Shown here: one piece after another, positions 54,088 to 62,233 of the stretch | Position numbering within the stretch: position 1 is the first letter of the stretch | Layout of the letters: every line of letters begins with the position of its first letter | NCBI RefSeq assembly: GCF_023028105.1 | Contig: NZ_CP095492.1 | Span: 1 to 64,000 of the forward strand | Length of the DNA: 64,000 nt | DNA from: Halosolutus gelatinilyticus | GTDB taxonomy: Archaea; Halobacteriota; Halobacteria; Halobacteriales; Natrialbaceae | Direction: 5' to 3' | The notes under the pieces: generated by a model | Told to the model about the DNA's origin: nothing | Database searches by the model: none | What the model saw: only the letters and a program-made list of their open reading frames with translations | Translations under genes and position numbers: made by a program

Positions 54088-54256
54088 GTGCAACCGTTTC
54101 GCGTGAGCCGGCGTAATTCTTCGCATTCCGGACGGTCCGGTTCGCGAACTGTACGCCCGTCGGAGACGGAAGGTCGAGGCCGACGGCCGCAGTCGGCGAA
54201 CGGGAAGGGCGTCCAATAAAACTATAGCCGCCGCCGAACGACGTACCAGTGCTACA

Positions 54257-55300
54257 ATGCGTGGACTTGCGAAGACTGCCAGAGAGCACGGTGCGATGGA
54301 ACTCGTCGATCTACAGCGGCCGGAACCGGCGGCCGACGAAGTCCTGATCGAGGTCGACTACGCGGGTCTCTGCGGGAGCGACGCGGGGATCTACAAGTTC
54401 AAATCGGCGTTCGAACGGATGAACCTGCCCACCGTCATCGGACACGAGTACACCGGCCGGGTCGTCGAAACCGGCGAGGACGTCACGGCGTTCGATGTCG
54501 GCGACCGCGTCGTCGAGCGACCGATCCGCGGCTGTGGCTCCTGCTACCAGTGTAACCTCGGCGAGGAAAACGTCTGCCAGAACGCGGTCATCACCGGCGT
54601 CGATCACCACGGCGCGTACGCCGGCTATATCGCCGTTCCGCCGGACGCGCTCCAGCGCGTGACCGCGGACGTCGATCCGCGCCACGCGGCGCTCGTCGAG
54701 CCGACGAGCATCGGCGCCCGCGCGGTCATCCAGAACTCCCGCGTCGGCGCCGGCGATCGCGTCATGATCGCCGGCCCGGGGCCGATCGGCCTGTTGACCG
54801 CCCAGATCGCCGATTCGCAGGGTGGAGACGTGGTCGTCGCCGGGGTCGGTCAGGACACGACCTACCGCCTGCCGCTCGCCGAAGAGCTCGGATTCGAGAC
54901 GCTCAACGTCGAGGACGACGGCCTCGAGAACGCGCGCGACGAACTGACGGACGGCGTCGGCTACGACGTGGTCTTCGACACGACGGGCCATCCGTCCGGC
55001 CTGACGATGGCCGTCGACGAGGTTCGGAAAGGCGGTCAGATCGTGATGGTCGGCCAGACCGGCGAGACGACGATGGAGTACTCGCCGCTCGTCCGCGCCG
55101 AAATGGACCTCCAGTGTTCGTACGCCTCGATGTGGGAGGACTTCGAGCGCTCGCTTCGGCTGATCGAATCCGGCGACGTCGACCTCGAGACGTTCCTCGA
55201 CGACCGATTCAGTCTACTCGAGGCCGACGAAGCGTTCGAGACGTTCCTCGAGGGCGGGACCTGCAAACCCGTTTTCGACGTGTCGGTCCTCCGCGACTGA
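54257..55300 (+). CDS. Zinc-dependent sorbitol/arabinitol-type dehydrogenase
   Basis: The 347-residue MDR-family dehydrogenase has Zn ligands in AGLCGSDAGIYKF and GHEYTGRVVETG, structural Zn cysteines in CGSCYQCNLGEENVC and Rossmann motif GPGPIGLLTAQIAD. It is a close relative of the enzyme at 39308. In haloarchaea such enzymes oxidise pentoses or sugar alcohols. Beside beta-L-arabinofuranosidase, an L-arabinose or related sugar dehydrogenase is plausible (inference). It is divergent from GH127, with about 170 bases of shared promoter DNA containing CAATAAAACTATAG. Confidence 0.87.
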   Translation: MRGLAKTAREHGAMELVDLQRPEPAADEVLIEVDYAGLCGSDAGIYKFKSAFERMNLPTVIGHEYTGRVVETGEDVTAFDVGDRVVERPIRGCGSCYQCNLGEENVCQNAVITGVDHHGAYAGYIAVPPDALQRVTADVDPRHAALVEPTSIGARAVIQNSRVGAGDRVMIAGPGPIGLLTAQIADSQGGDVVVAGVGQDTTYRLPLAEELGFETLNVEDDGLENARDELTDGVGYDVVFDTTGHPSGLTMAVDEVRKGGQIVMVGQTGETTMEYSPLVRAEMDLQCSYASMWEDFERSLRLIESGDVDLETFLDDRFSLLEADEAFETFLEGGTCKPVFDVSVLRD

Positions 55301-55575
55301 GGTGTCGACGGTAATCGATCGTCGCGTGAGGCAGTTTCAGCGACGGTTTTCGTCGCGTTCTGCCGTGAAGCACTCGCCGAGCGGGTCTGCGAGCAGCCTA
55401 CCCGAGCCACTTCTGCGACCGCTCCCTTCTCGAACCGGCCTAGCCGGATGCTGTCCCGCGCTCGATGTCCGTCCGCGACTGTACTTCAGTCGTAGGCCCA
55501 CTCTTCGACCTTCTGTAACGCCTCGGAGCGGAACCGATAACCCGGACCAACGGACCGAGGCGGCACCGCGTCGTG

Positions 55576-57663
55576 CTATTCGCTCAGCAGATCGGTTTCG
55601 ATCGACTTTCCGGCCGAAACCAGCAGCGGGACGAGTTCCTCCTGCAGGCGGCGAGAGTTCAGGCTAAACTCGAACCCGATGACCTCTATCGCGGCGACCC
55701 CCCGGTCCTCTACGTCCCGGATCGGAACGGCGATCCGATAGATCTGATCGTCGACCCGCTGCTGACCGAAGGAGTGCCACCGTTTCTCGAGCAACCCGGC
55801 GTTGTACTCCAGTTGATTGTTCGGATTCTGGTCGATGATGACGCGGTTGTCGCGAGCTTTCTGCAGGTCGGCGCGAAAATTCTGGCGATCGATGTCGAAC
55901 GCGGTGTCCTCGAGAACGTCCTCGACGTACTCGCGCGATCGATACGAGAGAATCGCCTTGCCGCCGGTAGAGAGGTGTATCGGCATGCGGCTTCCTTCTT
56001 CGATCGTCTGCGCGTCGTGCGGGGAGGTGCAGTACAGGTATACCGCGTCACCGTCTTCCTCGACGATCAGCGATACCATTTCGCCGATTTTCTCGGAGAG
56101 GGCGTCCAATTCGGGTTGTGCGATCTGGTAGACCTCGTAGCGAGACAGGATGCGTTGCCCGAAGTGGAAGAGTCGGAGCGACGCCGAGTAGTTCCCGTCC
56201 GATTTCGTCACGTATCCGAGGTGCCGCAGCGTGTCGAGATACTTGTAGACGGAGCTCTTCGCGATACCGGTCTGTCTGGACAGTTCAGTTACACCGACCT
56301 CGCCCGTCTGTTCGAGCGCCTCGAGGAGGCCGAACGCCTTGACGATGGATTTGACGTGGTGAGATTCCGCCGACCGCGCCGAATCGCGCGACTGTCGGAT
56401 CAGTCGATGCGTATCCTGCGGGGGATGATCGCTCACGTGCCGGTGCGACGAACGCTCGCCCGAACGGTCGCTCGAGCCGTGGTCGTCGTCGAAAAGCGAT
56501 TCCAGAGGCGCCCTCGCGTACCTGATTTCGGTTTTTCCGTGGCCGGTATACGTCGACGTCAGTTGCAGGAGCGACGTCCCGTCCGCCGACGGAAGCAACG
56601 CGGTCGTCCAGCCGACGGAGCGGTGACCGGTCTCGAGTTCGTCGTCGTACCACAGCGGCGCCGAAATCGGTTTCCACGGACCCCGTCCCGTTAGATCGGT
56701 CGAGGCGAGGAGCACCGTGCCGCTCTCCGGAACGGGATTTCGGTTTCGGTCGCGCAACGTCTTCCCCGCGACCAGAATCGTACCGTCTTCGCCGCCGTAC
56801 GGAACCCACGTCGCGTAGGGCCCCTCGATAAACTGACGACCGTCGTCGGCCCGTACCGGCGATCCCGCGTCGGCGGGCGCGCCCCACTCGCGTCCGTCCG
56901 GCGACGTTTTGACGAAGACGCTTCCCCCGTGCTTCGGACCGCCGATGAAGTAGGTGAGGAGATACCGACCCGTCGGAAGGGTCGTGATAGTCGGCATTCC
57001 CGGCGTCGATTCGTCGTCCGCGATCGCGACGTCGAACGTTTCGGGTTCCCACGTCCGTCCGCCGTCTTTCGATACGCGGTGCCCGATAAGGCGGTTGTAC
57101 CCGTCGTCCGAGTGGCGCGCGTCGGAGAAGTAACAGACGAGATTCCCGTCGGCGTCGACGGCCAGCTCGGGCGCCCAAACCGGCGACTCGCCGCGTCCCG
57201 GAACGGCTTTCCCGCCCGCGGCGACGGTGCTCACGTACGACCAGTTTCGACCGCCGTCCTCGCTCGCGTAGAGATCGATACTCGTCCGGGATCGGTCGTT
57301 CGGAATCGAGTTGCTGACGGCGAAGACCGTTCCCGCATCCCAGGGACCGATCCGACGCGGCGCCTCGAATAGCATCGGCTGGTACCGCAACCCCCATCCG
57401 CGCTGGGTATCCCGAAGTTCGGAGAACCGGGACCAGGTTCGACCGTCGTCGGTGCTTCGGTAGATCGGAAAATACGGCTCGTCGGTGCCGGTTTTGCCCG
57501 TGGTTTCGTAGCACTCGAACGTTGCGAGGAGCGTCGTGCCGTCCCCCCCGTCGCGGTCGAGTCGGGCGACTCGAGGATACATCGCCCCGGGAACCGGGGC
57601 CCATTCCGGGGGGCTGTACAGTACGTTTCCGTCGCGTCCGTCCGCCCGCTCCTCGTCGGTCAT
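55576..57663 (-). CDS. GH93-like arabinanase propeller fused to an IclR regulator
   Basis: One uninterrupted 695-residue frame. Residues about 10-390 are a six-bladed sialidase-type propeller with four Asp-box motifs: YRSTDDGRTWSRF, YASEDGGRNWSYV, RVSKDGGRTWEP and KTSPDGREWGA. The stretches YFPIYRSTDDG, RGWGLRYQPMLFE and AGTVFAVSNSIPNDRS fit GH93 exo-arabinanases. Residues about 391-433 are a polar His/Ser/Asp-rich linker. Residues about 434-695 are a complete IclR protein: winged helix (IVKAFGLLEALEQTGE, ELSRQTGIAKSSVYKYLDTL) and effector domain (IHLSTGGKAILSYRSREY, IAVPIRDVEDRGVAAIEV). A GTG at 56436 (linker, residue 410) could start a separate IclR, but no Shine-Dalgarno or TATA sequence precedes it. 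No signal peptide, so cytoplasmic. It lies next to arabinan-processing genes; a hydrolase/sensor-regulator is an inference. A lost stop codon between two genes is the alternative. Confidence 0.85.
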   Translation of the reverse strand: MTDEERADGRDGNVLYSPPEWAPVPGAMYPRVARLDRDGGDGTTLLATFECYETTGKTGTDEPYFPIYRSTDDGRTWSRFSELRDTQRGWGLRYQPMLFEAPRRIGPWDAGTVFAVSNSIPNDRSRTSIDLYASEDGGRNWSYVSTVAAGGKAVPGRGESPVWAPELAVDADGNLVCYFSDARHSDDGYNRLIGHRVSKDGGRTWEPETFDVAIADDESTPGMPTITTLPTGRYLLTYFIGGPKHGGSVFVKTSPDGREWGAPADAGSPVRADDGRQFIEGPYATWVPYGGEDGTILVAGKTLRDRNRNPVPESGTVLLASTDLTGRGPWKPISAPLWYDDELETGHRSVGWTTALLPSADGTSLLQLTSTYTGHGKTEIRYARAPLESLFDDDHGSSDRSGERSSHRHVSDHPPQDTHRLIRQSRDSARSAESHHVKSIVKAFGLLEALEQTGEVGVTELSRQTGIAKSSVYKYLDTLRHLGYVTKSDGNYSASLRLFHFGQRILSRYEVYQIAQPELDALSEKIGEMVSLIVEEDGDAVYLYCTSPHDAQTIEEGSRMPIHLSTGGKAILSYRSREYVEDVLEDTAFDIDRQNFRADLQKARDNRVIIDQNPNNQLEYNAGLLEKRWHSFGQQRVDDQIYRIAVPIRDVEDRGVAAIEVIGFEFSLNSRRLQEELVPLLVSAGKSIETDLLSE

Positions 57664-58204
57664 CGTTCGACGTGCGATCCCGTTCGTTTCGCTCCCGATC
57701 GCACCGTCGCGTGATGCGGTCCGGTCCCGCGCGTCGGTCGGGAACGTCGGAAAAAAACCAGTCCGTAGCGCAGGCGTCGTCGACCGGGGCGGCCCGTGCG
57801 TGCGTTCGTCATCGGATGGACTCTTCGTACTTCGACGACCTTATTCGTATGGATTCACCGCCATCGGTTCCGATTCGGTAGCACCTTCTGGGATAGATCG
57901 GTCGAGATCAACCCTCGAAAACAGCAGCTCGATCGCCGTAACCCGGCGGCGAAATGGACACTCTCAACCGTTACTGGAGGAAGCGAACGGGGATACCGTT
58001 GACCTCGTAATGCGTCTCGGCCCCCGATGACGATCTCTCAGCGCGGTTTCCTCGCGCGACGACTCCCCTTCGATTCGATCGCGACGATGTAGCGTAATCG
58101 CGTTTTCCGGCGCCCTTCCGCCCTCGTTTCTCAATAAGAAATAGAATAGATCCCCTCACAGATCGTGATTTGCCGCGGACTGGCCCGTGATAACTACCAA
58201 CACA

Positions 58205-58224
58205 TTACAGGAGTACACGTGTAA
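58205..58224. promoter_or_regulatory. 20-bp palindrome, site 5 (TTACA GGA GTAC ACG TGTAA)
   Basis: This copy fits TTACR-N3-RTRC-N3-TGTAA exactly. It lies about 205 bases upstream of the TATA-like box of the GH2 gene and about 540 bases from the start of the divergent GH93-IclR fusion. Confidence 0.65.
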
Positions 58225-58429
58225 ACAGATACGGTTCCAAATCCCGTTGTTTCTTATTTCGAAACGCGATACGACGGCCCGACGGCGATCGTTCGTTGGA
58301 TCGAACGGTTCCGAAACGAGTCCCGCGTCATCGCTTGTTCGCGCCGTCGGTTCGGAGACCAGCGGAGACGGGGTGGTAGCGATTCGAGGCGGGCGACTCC
58401 GTACGCGGTCCGCGGTGGTATACTGAAGA

Positions 58430-58434
58430 TTTAA
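58430..58434 (+). promoter_or_regulatory. TATA-like TTTAA before the GH2 gene
   Basis: GATTTAACC with TTTAA at 58430-58434 lies about 25-29 bases before the ATG at 58459, consistent with a leaderless transcript and supporting that start. Confidence 0.4.
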
Positions 58435-58458
58435 CCGCTATCAGCCGGACAAGCCGGT

Positions 58459-61140
58459 ATGAACGACGTACCCTCCCTTCGCCACTCCCGCTCTCTCGAC
58501 GGGGAGTGGCTGTTCGAAGTCGATCCGGACGGTATCGGAATGACCGAGGGGTGGCAGACGGAACTCGCGATGTGGCTCACCGAAGCGAATCCCGTCGACG
58601 TCCCCCACATCTGGCAGGAGGACGACGGACTACGGGGATACGCGGGCACCGCGTGGTACAACCGAACGTTTCGGATCGACCCGACGGAACTCGAGTCGAA
58701 GCGCGTGTTCGTCGAATTCGGCGCGGTAGACTACTGGGCGACGGTCTGGGTCAACGGGGAGCGAGTCGGCGAAAACCGCGGCGGCTACCTTCCGTTCGAG
58801 TTCGAAATCACGGACGCGATTACGGCCGGAGAGAACGCGCTCACCGTCGCCGTCCACGATCCCGAGGACCTTTCGGAGATCCCCCACGGAAAGCAGGGCG
58901 ATCCGTGGTTTACGCGCGTAAGCGGGATCTGGCAGTCGGTGACGCTCGCGTTCCGCCCGGACGCCTACGTTTCCACGGCAGCCGTAACTCCTGCCCCCGA
59001 GACGGATACCGCAGTCGTCGCGCTGGACGTCGACCCGGGCGAGACCGATCCAGCGGCGATCGACGCGGTGGTTCGAGCGTCTCGGAACGGAACGACCGAG
59101 ACGATTGCGGTGCAGCCGATCGGCGAGGGGAACGAAGCGGTTCTCGAGTTCGACGACCCGGCGTACTGGTCGCCCGACTCGCCGGCGCTGTACGACCTCG
59201 AGATCGTGCTCGAAGCGAACGGCGAGGTACTCGACCGCTACGAGGATTACTTCGGCCTCCGCACGATCGAGCGCGACGGCGACGGATACCGTCTCAACGG
59301 CGAGCCGATTCGACTTCGCGGGGTGCTCGACCAGGGATACTACCCGAAGACGCTGTACCGACCGCCGGACGACGGCGTCTTCGAACGCGAACTCGAGCGC
59401 GTCTCGGAGCTCGGCTTCAACCTGGTTCGGAAGCACCTCAAACCGGCACACCCGGATTTCCTCGCGGCCGCCGATCGGAAGGGGATCCTCGTCTGGGAGG
59501 AACCGGCGAATCCGGCGCGGTACACGGATCGGTCGAAGAACGAGGTGAAAAACGAACTCCGACGGCTCGTCGAACGGGATTACAACCGACCGAGCGTCGT
59601 CATCTGGAGTCTCTACCACGAGGAGTGGGGGATCGGACACGCCGAGTCAGAGGAGACGCTCTGGACCGACGAGACGAAACGGACGCACCTCGCGTCGCTG
59701 GTCGAAACGGTTCGAGAGTGGGACCCGACGCGGCTCGTCTGCGACAACTCCGGGTGGGCCCACGTCGCCACCGACCTCAACGATTACCACTGGTACTGCA
59801 TCAGTCCCGATCGGGCGACCGAGTGGATCGAGAATCTGGAACACGCGCTTCACCACAGAGGGGACAACTACGCCACGCAGCGCTGGTCCGACGGCGACGC
59901 GCCGGTCGTGGTCTCGGAGTTCGGCGTCCTCTCGTTTCCGCCGCTGCCCGCGCTCGTCGACCACTACGGTCGAGAGCCGGCGTGGTTCTCCCACGAGTTC
60001 CTCTCGGATCCCGTCAAGCGGCCGAGCGGCGTCCAGGATCGGTTCGTCGAGACCGGTCTCGACGGCGTCTTCGAAACGCTCGAGGACCTCGCCGAGTCCT
60101 GGCAACACCGTGCGATCGTCTCGCTCGAGCACATCCTCGGCGAGTTTCGAACGCGCGACGAAATCGCCGGGTTCGTGCTGACGCAACTGTACGACACCGA
60201 GTGGGAGGTCACCGGCCTGCTCGATTACTGCCGAAACGAGAAGTCCTTCTACGACGACTTCGCGGCGATTAACGCCGACGTGACGCTCGTCGCGACGGTC
60301 GATTCGCACGTCGCGTGGGCCGGAGCGGTTCGAGAACTCGAGATCGCGCTCGTCAACGATACCGCCGACCGCGTCGTCGAAGAGATCGAGTGGGAGTTCG
60401 ACGGGCGGAGCGAAACCCGACAGTTGAGCGCACCCCCGCACTCCGTGGTGGAACTGGACCCGGTCCGGATTTCGACCCCGCAGGTCGAGTCGGTTCGAAC
60501 GGAAAACGTGACGGTTCGCGGACTCTCCGAGACGGATCTGTCGCTCGCAGAGCCGATCGTCGTCGTCCCGTCGCCGCCGCGCGCGCCGCCGGAGGCGTTG
60601 GTGTTCGCCACGGGAGCGCTCGCTTCGCGGCTCGCTTCGGCGGGACTCGACGTTACGCACCGACTCACTCCCGATGTCGACGTCGCGTTCGTGACGGACA
60701 CGACCGCAGAGGTCGTCGAGTTCGTCTCGAACGGGGGCACCGCCGTACACGTGCCGGACCGGCAGGGAGAGATGCAGGGCACCGAATTCTTCGAGTTCCG
60801 GACGCTCCCCCGGACGGACAGTTGGAACAACACGGCGTCGTTTTTCTATCAGGACTCGCCGCTCGTAGACGAGTTCTGTTCGAACCGCCACCTCGGGTGG
60901 GAGTTCGAAGACGCCTATCCGTACGAGATCGTCGCGGACGTAGCGCCGGACCGGGACACCGTCCACGTCGGCTACGTCCGCGGGTGGCTGGCCGACCGGG
61001 GGAGTCCGCTCCTCGAGCGGTCCGTCGATGGCGGCCGGGTCGTCGCGTGTACGTTCCGCGTCCAAACGACCGCTGGATCGCATCCGGTCGTTACCGGGTT
61101 GTTGTTCGGACTCGTCGAGTATCTCGCCCGAACGGACTAG
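58459..61140 (+). CDS. Cytoplasmic GH2 beta-glycosidase
   Basis: The 893-residue GH2 protein without signal peptide has an N-terminal sugar-binding domain (about 1-170; LDGEWLFEVDPDG, FVEFGAVDYWATVWVNG), an Ig-like domain and a barrel starting at IRLRGVLDQGYYPKTLY. Acid/base Glu is in IWSLYHEEWGIG near residue 388 (the usual NE is HE-E here) and nucleophile Glu is in VVVSEFGVLSF near 485. The C-terminal about 250 residues add beta-sandwich and a domain with VFATGALASRLASAGLDV resembling a trimerization or Rossmann-like module. It probably removes beta-galactosyl or beta-uronosyl residues from imported oligosaccharides; exact specificity is unknown. It is upstream of an IclR gene on the same strand. 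Confidence 0.9.
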   Translation: MNDVPSLRHSRSLDGEWLFEVDPDGIGMTEGWQTELAMWLTEANPVDVPHIWQEDDGLRGYAGTAWYNRTFRIDPTELESKRVFVEFGAVDYWATVWVNGERVGENRGGYLPFEFEITDAITAGENALTVAVHDPEDLSEIPHGKQGDPWFTRVSGIWQSVTLAFRPDAYVSTAAVTPAPETDTAVVALDVDPGETDPAAIDAVVRASRNGTTETIAVQPIGEGNEAVLEFDDPAYWSPDSPALYDLEIVLEANGEVLDRYEDYFGLRTIERDGDGYRLNGEPIRLRGVLDQGYYPKTLYRPPDDGVFERELERVSELGFNLVRKHLKPAHPDFLAAADRKGILVWEEPANPARYTDRSKNEVKNELRRLVERDYNRPSVVIWSLYHEEWGIGHAESEETLWTDETKRTHLASLVETVREWDPTRLVCDNSGWAHVATDLNDYHWYCISPDRATEWIENLEHALHHRGDNYATQRWSDGDAPVVVSEFGVLSFPPLPALVDHYGREPAWFSHEFLSDPVKRPSGVQDRFVETGLDGVFETLEDLAESWQHRAIVSLEHILGEFRTRDEIAGFVLTQLYDTEWEVTGLLDYCRNEKSFYDDFAAINADVTLVATVDSHVAWAGAVRELEIALVNDTADRVVEEIEWEFDGRSETRQLSAPPHSVVELDPVRISTPQVESVRTENVTVRGLSETDLSLAEPIVVVPSPPRAPPEALVFATGALASRLASAGLDVTHRLTPDVDVAFVTDTTAEVVEFVSNGGTAVHVPDRQGEMQGTEFFEFRTLPRTDSWNNTASFFYQDSPLVDEFCSNRHLGWEFEDAYPYEIVADVAPDRDTVHVGYVRGWLADRGSPLLERSVDGGRVVACTFRVQTTAGSHPVVTGLLFGLVEYLARTD

Positions 61141-61265
61141 GCCGGCTCGTCCGGAAACGCGATGTCGCCCGTTCATCGCCGGGTACACGTCTAATCCGCG
61201 GTGAGGACGGCGATGAGTTCCGTTTCCGGGACAATCTATATGTGACGGTAACTGTAATTGCAAAT

Positions 61266-62027
61266 ATGGCAAAATCAGCGTCTTCTATCCGGTCCGTCAG
61301 CCGGACGCTCAGGATCTTGGAGGTCATTCAGGAACTCGACGGGGCGACCATCACGGAGATCACGGAGCGGGTCGACATCGGACGAAGCGCGGTGTACAAC
61401 TACCTGGCGACGCTCGAGGACGAGGAGTACGTCGACAAAGACGGCGAGGAGTACCACATCGGCCTGCCGTTTTTCGGCCTCGGTTCGTACGCGAGAAACC
61501 GAGTCCCCGTCTACGACACCGCGCAGCCGCAGGTCGATCGACTCGCCGACGAGACGGGGGAACTCGTGACGCTGTTCGTCGAGAAGAACGGACTCGGAGT
61601 GTACCTATACCGTGCAAGCGGGACGAACGGGATCGAACTGGACACGCACGAAGGAGAACCCGTGTCGCTCCACAGTACGGCGCCTGGCAAGGCCATTCTC
61701 GCGTTCCGTCCTCGGTGCGAAGTCGACGACATCGTCTCGGAACACGGCTTGCCGGCGGTTACGTCGAACACGATCACGACGAGGGAGGACCTCCACGCGG
61801 AACTGGACGCGATCCGCGAACGGGGATACGCGGTGAGCCACGAGGAACAGTGGGCCGGGCTGCGATCTATCGCGGCACCCGTCACCGACGACAACGACCG
61901 AAGCATCGCGTCGATCGGCATCTCCTGTCCGGTTCACAGGGTCGACGACGATCGACTTTACGACGACTGTGTGAACGCGCTCCTGGGCGCGGCGAACGTG
62001 ATCGAACTCGAGTACAACTACGCGTAG
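61266..62027 (+). CDS. IclR-family transcription regulator
   Basis: This 253-residue IclR regulator has a winged helix about 8-60 (RSVSRTLRILEVIQELDG, EITERVDIGRSAVYNYLATL) and a C-terminal effector domain (VSLHSTAPGKAILAFRPRCE, SIGISCPVHRVDDD). ATG 61266 (MAKSASSIRSVSRTL) follows a TCTATATGTGA box by about 20-28 bases, which suggests a leaderless transcript. It lies between GH2 and the M24-fold gene and is probably the local regulator of the arabinan/galactan genes. It is more divergent from the other two canonical IclR proteins than they are from each other (by eye). Confidence 0.93.
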   Translation: MAKSASSIRSVSRTLRILEVIQELDGATITEITERVDIGRSAVYNYLATLEDEEYVDKDGEEYHIGLPFFGLGSYARNRVPVYDTAQPQVDRLADETGELVTLFVEKNGLGVYLYRASGTNGIELDTHEGEPVSLHSTAPGKAILAFRPRCEVDDIVSEHGLPAVTSNTITTREDLHAELDAIRERGYAVSHEEQWAGLRSIAAPVTDDNDRSIASIGISCPVHRVDDDRLYDDCVNALLGAANVIELEYNYA

Positions 62028-62233
62028 TGCCGGTTCGGCCCGGTTCGGATCGACCGAATCCGTCACCGCGCGCTGGAGGAGCCTCCGCTCGGGAACGCTC
62101 GCTCGAGAGCGCTATCACTATCTCATCGCCGTCGAATCGGCGGCGACGCTGCGTCGACTCGGCCGTGCGGCGGTGACCCCGAAACGCGAACGCCGGGAAA
62201 CGCTTATACTGGCGTCGATCAGTGTGCATCGAT

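Larger units (their letters stand above)
57664..58458. other. About 0.8 kb intergenic; contains palindrome site 5
   Basis: No protein-like frame. Divergent control region between the GH93-IclR fusion and the GH2 gene. It contains the 20-bp palindrome at 58205-58224 and a longer-range 9-base inverted repeat AATAAGAAA/TTTCTTATT about 110 bases apart around it. Confidence 0.45.

Noticed and set aside
55576-56436. Separate IclR gene starting at GTG 56436
   Set aside because: The frame continues without a stop into the propeller, and no ribosome-binding or promoter sequence is visible before the GTG. Kept as the alternative to the fusion.
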